A stretch of 8,493 nucleotides of DNA from Bacteroides_F sp964482605 (GTDB lineage: Bacteria; Bacillota; Clostridia; Lachnospirales; Lachnospiraceae), in NCBI GenBank assembly GCA_964482605.1, contig CAYZYS010000090.1, forward strand, positions 1-8,493. Reading direction: 5' to 3'. A program made the position numbers and the translations under genes. Below are positions 6,243 through 8,493 of the stretch, in pieces; the stretch's first letter is position 1, and the number at the start of each line of letters is the position of its first letter. The notes below the pieces were generated by a model. The model had not been told where the DNA came from. It saw only the letters and a program-made list of their open reading frames with translations, and did not search any database.

Positions 6243-6286
6243 ACAGGAAAAACCACCGCCACCAACAGGGAAACCCACCGCCACCA
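6243..6286. repeat. 22-bp tandem duplication
   Basis: Two adjacent 22-base units, each ACAGG followed by an A-rich stretch and CCACCGCCACCA, differ at only two positions. This is the most A-rich patch in this part of the mosaic. Confidence 0.75.
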
Positions 6287-6317
6287 TGTCATGTGTCCGC
6301 CATGGACCGGCACTCCC

Positions 6318-6343
6318 GGGGCTTTCCACTGGGGCTTTCAACA
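6318..6343. repeat. 13-bp tandem duplication
   Basis: GGGGCTTTCCACT is followed by GGGGCTTTCAACA. The block is flanked by two copies of TGTCCGCCATGG (near 6294 and 6357). Confidence 0.55.
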
Positions 6344-6388
6344 CTGCAGGGGATGTGTCCGCCATGGGGGGCATGCCTGCCATCATGC

Positions 6389-6602
6389 CCGTTTGGTGTG
6401 TGGTTTTTGTCCCAACTATACTTGTGTGTTTTTTCACCCAGCTATACCTGTGTGGGATTTTCCGCACCAAACGGGGGAAACCGGTGCCATGCTGTCCGTT
6501 TGGTGTGTGGTTTTTGTCCCAGCTATACTTGGGTTGTTTTTTACCCGGCTATACTTGGGTCGTTTTTTCCACACTAAACGGGGAAAACAGTGCCATGGGG
6601 GC
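6389..6602 (+). repeat. Two tandem 107-bp units with a stem and twin CTATAC-loop hairpins
   Basis: Each unit opens with CCGTTTGGTGTG (6389, 6496) and 86 bases later closes with its inverted partner: CACCAAACGG at 6465-6474 and CACACTAAACGG at 6570-6581. A tail of GGGGAAA and TGCCATG follows. Inside each are two hairpins whose loops are always CTATAC and whose starts are 26 bases apart (cores at 6411, 6437, 6518, 6544), separated by T-rich linkers. Arm pairs include CCCAG with TTGGG and ACCCGG with TTGGGT. Substitutions mostly swap Watson-Crick for G-U pairs on the plus strand, which would be A-C mismatches on the minus strand, so the plus strand is the likelier structured one. Copy 1 has a C-T mismatch in each inner hairpin. 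It may be a structured RNA, a protein-binding iteron array, or a cruciform. Confidence 0.7.
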
Positions 6603-6690
6603 TGTCATCCGGTGTGCCATGCCCCTTGTGATGCACCTTTTGGGGTGTCAGGTGATGCCTTGCATGCTGCCTGCGGACTAATTGTGGGTA

Positions 6691-6785
6691 GGTTGCCTGT
6701 GGACTGTTTATGGGCTGGTTGCGGACTGCTTATGGACTGCTTATGGATTGGTCATGGGTTGCCTGCGGGCTGTTTATGGACTGTG
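6691..6785. repeat. GGTTGCCTG-CTGTTTATGG repeats
   Basis: A 24-base element beginning GGTTGCCTGTGGACTG at 6691 recurs at 6757 with three differences. Between them ACTGCTTATGG occurs twice in tandem (6725-6735 and 6736-6746). The 66-base spacing is six times the 11-base unit, suggesting growth by an 11-base step. Confidence 0.65.
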
Positions 6786-6862
6786 CCGGTGGCTTGGTTC
6801 TTGTGGCGATACGGGTTGCATGTGCCTGGGCATGTGTCCATTGTACGGATGGACGGATATGT

Positions 6863-6902
6863 TCATGGACATTCTCATGGGCATTCTCATGGGCATTCAT
6901 GG
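6863..6902. repeat. 12-bp tandem repeat
   Basis: GRCATTCTCATG is repeated at 6868 and 6880, with a shortened third copy (GGCATTCATGG) following. Confidence 0.7.
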
Positions 6903-7024
6903 ATATGCCACGGGCATGGGACACTGATGAATGTCATGCCGGCATGTGGCATGGCATGGGTGCATTGGTTCTGTTTCCCCCAGGTTTCCGTATTCACTTC
7001 TGGTTCCCCGCATGGGATTCCGCC

Positions 7025-7080
7025 TGAACCCCCCGCTTGTGTCTCGCCCTCTTGAAACCCCCGCTTGTGCCTCGCCCCGT
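7025..7080. repeat. 28-bp tandem duplication
   Basis: Two adjacent 28-base units start TGAA, continue with a C-run and CGCTTGTG, and end in a CTCGCCC block. They begin at 7025 and 7053 and differ at a few positions. Confidence 0.75.
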
Positions 7081-7204
7081 GGTGCCGCCCATTGGGGATT
7101 GCCCTGTTTTCCCGTCCATGAAGGGAATGGGATTTCCCAACCCATGTCCGGTTTCCACTCTTCCCGTACTGCCGCAGGCTCATGTGCATATGGGGAATGG
7201 ATGG

Positions 7205-7772
7205 TTTGCCACGGGCTTGTTCCATGCCAAACGCAATGCTGTCTGGATGGCTTGCCACGGGAATGCCTGCACGGGTGCTTACACGGGTGCTTACGGGACA
7301 TCCCCCATTGCCCCGGTATGTCATCCCAGTGTATGCCTGTGGGCGGTTTGGCACGGACGGATGCCGCCTGTCCTGGTATATGGCACCGTGTTCGGTTTTT
7401 GTTCGATTACTGTATGCGGGAATGTATGTCATATATGCAGTGGTGTGTATGGTGAGTGTGCATATGGGGTATGCGGATGGCATCCCTTTTCCCTTTCGGG
7501 CATTCCCTCACTGCCCCAAACGGACGGCTGTTCCCCTGTCCCAAACATTTGCAATGGGCTTGGTGGGTTTGCCACACCCCATGTGTGCCGTACCCCCGTG
7601 TGCCAAACACATTTTCCCTGTCTCTCTTCCATTGTGTTCAGGGTTTGCCACGGGATTGTGATGGTTTGTGATGGCTTGCCACAGCGGCACGGGTTGCCCG
7701 ATGGTGTATTGGGGTTTGCCACGGGTGGGTTTGGTACAATGCGATGGGCGGTTGGTATGACTGGTTTGCCAC
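7205..7772. repeat. Cluster of dispersed TTTGCCAC words
   Basis: YTTGCCAC, often as GGTTTGCCACGGG or ATGGCTTGCCAC, occurs at 7205, 7251, 7568, 7644, 7675, 7715 and 7765. Further copies lie at 5409, 5621 and 5653. Opposite-orientation copies (GTGGCAAA) occur at 8048, with related ATGGCAAAC at 4961-4982. A sister word, GTTTGGTAC, occurs at 7728-7737 and in the three GGGAGG repeats. The spacing is irregular. Within this cluster the word is always in the same orientation. Confidence 0.65.
7271..7294. repeat. 12-bp perfect tandem duplication
   Basis: ACGGGTGCTTAC occurs twice back to back, followed by GGG. Confidence 0.75.
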
Positions 7773-7795
7773 ACTGACACCACCGCCTTGTTTTT

Positions 7796-7830
7796 GTGGT
7801 GTGTAACTTTTTCCACACCAAACGATGAAA
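7796..7830. repeat. Degenerate partial copy of the 107-bp unit arm
   Basis: TTTTTCCACACCAAACG followed by ATGAAA resembles the closing arm of the 107-bp units (TTTTTTCCACACTAAACG then GGGAAA). Here it pairs with a nearby GGTGTG through a short spacer, making a compact inverted repeat without the inner CTATAC hairpins. It looks like a deletion derivative or a separate use of the same binding word. Confidence 0.5.
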
Positions 7831-8120
7831 GCTGGACAGGAAACCTTGCTGGGATATGGATTTTATGCCCCATTTGGTCAGGCATCACCATTTCATGGCG
7901 GAGGGTAACAGCCTTTGGCATGCGGGGTTGCCCCGTGTATGGGAATATGGTGGCAGGAATGGCAGACGGGAGGTGTGGGTGGAGTGGATGTCCTCAGTAC
8001 CCCCTTGTTTGGTCATTGCCTTGTTGGTTGACTGGGTGTAAAACCATGTGGCAAACTATGGACGGGAATGTGTTGGGGCTTGTTCGGATTGGGGAGCTGA
8101 CGTGAGATTTGGTGGGATGT

Positions 8121-8173
8121 GGTGGTTTGAGTGAAAGAATGGGAAGTATGAAGTTGGGAAATCGGTGGTTTGA
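8121..8173. repeat. Ten-base direct repeat in the G/T-rich flank
   Basis: GGTGGTTTGA occurs at 8121-8130 and 8164-8173, inside a stretch (about 8100-8200) that is G/T-rich with more A than the mosaic. No gene is visible in this stretch. The only open frame (minus, 8013-8288) has no usable ribosome binding site. Confidence 0.45.
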
Positions 8174-8281
8174 TGTGGTAAAGTTGTGGTTTTATACGGC
8201 TGATGTTTGAAATGTGCCTTATTAAGGAACGCGGTTTGAGAAAACCATTATCAGGGGATATGTTGCATTGACGGCATGACT

Positions 8282-8312
8282 CTTGCATTCTCCCATGTTT
8301 TTTGTATGCAAG
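8282..8312. promoter_or_regulatory. Inverted repeat CTTGCAT / ATGCAAG, possible operator
   Basis: Perfect seven-base arms (8282-8288 and 8306-8312) are separated by 17 bases. A further TTGCATT lies at 8263-8269. It sits just beyond the terminator of the right-hand gene, where a promoter for leftward transcription would be expected. I could not identify a convincing -35/-10 pair. Confidence 0.4.
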
Positions 8313-8326
8313 CCTTCATGGTCTGG

Positions 8327-8368
8327 CATATGGAAAGTCATTCAGGGGTTCCGTGTGTGTTCCATATG
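8327..8368. promoter_or_regulatory. Inverted repeat CATATGGAA / TTCCATATG, possible operator
   Basis: Perfect nine-base arms (8327-8335 and 8360-8368) flank a 24-base centre. There is no T-tract on either side in the right place for a terminator, so a regulator-binding site or a cruciform is more likely. It lies directly after the poly-T of the terminator at 8372-8394 in the minus direction. Confidence 0.45.
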
Positions 8369-8371
8369 GGC

Positions 8372-8394
8372 AAAAAAAAAGACACCCCCAGGTG
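8372..8394 (-). terminator. Intrinsic terminator of the right-edge gene
   Basis: On the minus strand CACC-TGGG-GGTG (8394-8383) forms a short GC hairpin, followed by TC and nine Ts (8380-8372). It begins one base after the TGA stop of the upstream gene. The stem is only four pairs, but the T-run is long. It implies that the methyltransferase operon has its own promoter further left. Confidence 0.7.
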
Positions 8395-8395
8395 C

Positions 8396-8493
8396 TCATT
8401 CCATGATGTCCTTCACAAATGGTCCGTGTATTCCGGCGTTGAGCCTCTCCTCAATGTGGGTGACGCCGTCCTTGCCGCCAAGCTCCGTCGGGT
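8396..8493 (-). CDS. 3' end of an unidentified gene, truncated by the window edge
   Basis: Only the last 31 or so codons are visible. The reading frame ends with a hydrophilic segment (ELGGKDGVTHIEERL), then NAGIHGPFVKDIME and a TGA stop at 8396-8398. Codon use and residue mix look like a normal protein, and the stop is followed at once by a terminator, which supports the frame. I do not recognise the family from this fragment. The start and the rest of the gene lie to the right of the window. Confidence 0.7.
   Translation of the reverse strand, partial: PTELGGKDGVTHIEERLNAGIHGPFVKDIME

Larger units (their letters stand above)
4590..8371. other. Large gene-free repeat mosaic, about 3.8 kb
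   Basis: No credible gene is present on either strand. Long open frames exist on the plus strand, but they have no ribosome binding sites and their translations are rich in Cys, His, Pro, Gly and Trp with few charged residues. Repeat periods of 11, 13, 14, 22, 25, 26, 28 and 107 bp also shift the frame from copy to copy. The plus strand is strikingly poor in A (5 of 60 between 5941 and 6000), which explains the shortage of stop codons. The content is a patchwork of short local tandem duplications plus dispersed words (TTTGCCAC, GGTTTGGTAC, CCATGG, GTCCCTG). Beyond about 8100 the composition changes to G/T-rich with more A. No tRNA, rRNA, CRISPR array or transposase was recognised. It lies between a terminator and the methyltransferases, so it should hold their promoter or leader. 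Confidence 0.8.

Noticed and set aside
4621..6597. Excess of CCATGG sites as a methyltransferase target cluster
   Set aside because: About ten sites occur in the mosaic, but the coding part also has several, so this looks like general word preference. The target sites of the methyltransferases cannot be inferred.
4974..7055. A 693-codon open frame on the plus strand
   Set aside because: There is no ribosome binding site, and the product is dominated by Cys, His, Pro, Gly and Trp with few charged residues. Several frame-breaking repeats (14, 22, 26, 28, 107 bp) run through it, and other frames are also unusually open because A is scarce. It is better explained by composition than by coding.
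7037..7777. A 246-codon plus-strand open frame
   Set aside because: No ribosome binding site; the translation changes character at every local repeat. It is one of several overlapping open frames in the A-poor tract.
8013..8288. A 91-codon minus-strand open frame upstream of the mosaic
   Set aside because: The only purine-rich stretch before its ATG is one base away, too close to work, and the product is rich in Gln, His, Ser and Pro, as expected from antisense of G/T-rich DNA.
4590..8371. Possible diversity-generating retroelement or transposon
   Set aside because: No reverse transcriptase, transposase or integrase is visible, and the differences between repeats are not concentrated at adenines of a template.

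Overview
The window looks like part of a prophage, phage or related mobile element of a low-to-moderate GC gut Bacillota (Clostridia-like) host. The reasons are strong AGGAGG-type ribosome binding sites, tightly packed minus-strand genes with ATGA or TGATG stop/start overlaps, a phage-type ASCH-domain protein, small uncharacterised phage-like proteins, and two C5-cytosine methyltransferases with no visible restriction enzyme. The host assignment is inference.

Layout: every convincing gene is on the minus strand, so transcription runs right to left. At the right edge (8396-8493) is the 3' end of an unidentified gene, closed by a short intrinsic terminator (8372-8394). Two long inverted repeats (8282-8312 and 8327-8368) follow immediately in the transcription direction and may be a control region. 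From about 8280 down to 4590 lies roughly 3.7 kb with no credible gene. On the plus strand it is poor in A and is built from many short, local, imperfect tandem duplications with periods of 11, 12, 13, 14, 18, 22, 25, 26 and 28 bp plus dispersed words such as TTTGCCAC. Within it, two tandem 107-bp units (6389-6602) can each fold into a closed stem carrying two hairpins with an invariant CTATAC loop. The differences between the copies mostly keep plus-strand pairing through G-U wobbles. This is the best candidate for an undescribed structured RNA or DNA element.

Left of that region, two overlapping DNA (cytosine-5) methyltransferases (3282-4571, then 2245-3303) form a unit. A strong hairpin plus T-tract (2101-2138) follows the second one. 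A second cluster of small genes then begins: a coiled-coil protein (1579-2070), an ASCH-domain protein (942-1556), and three small or unknown proteins (760-915, 347-763, 5-274). A further gene starts at position 8 and runs off the left edge. The coiled-coil and ASCH genes share a near-identical leader and ribosome binding site.

The methyltransferases probably modify the element's own DNA against host restriction. The small genes are typical early or accessory genes of unknown function. The large repeat mosaic is not explained by any gene family I recognise.
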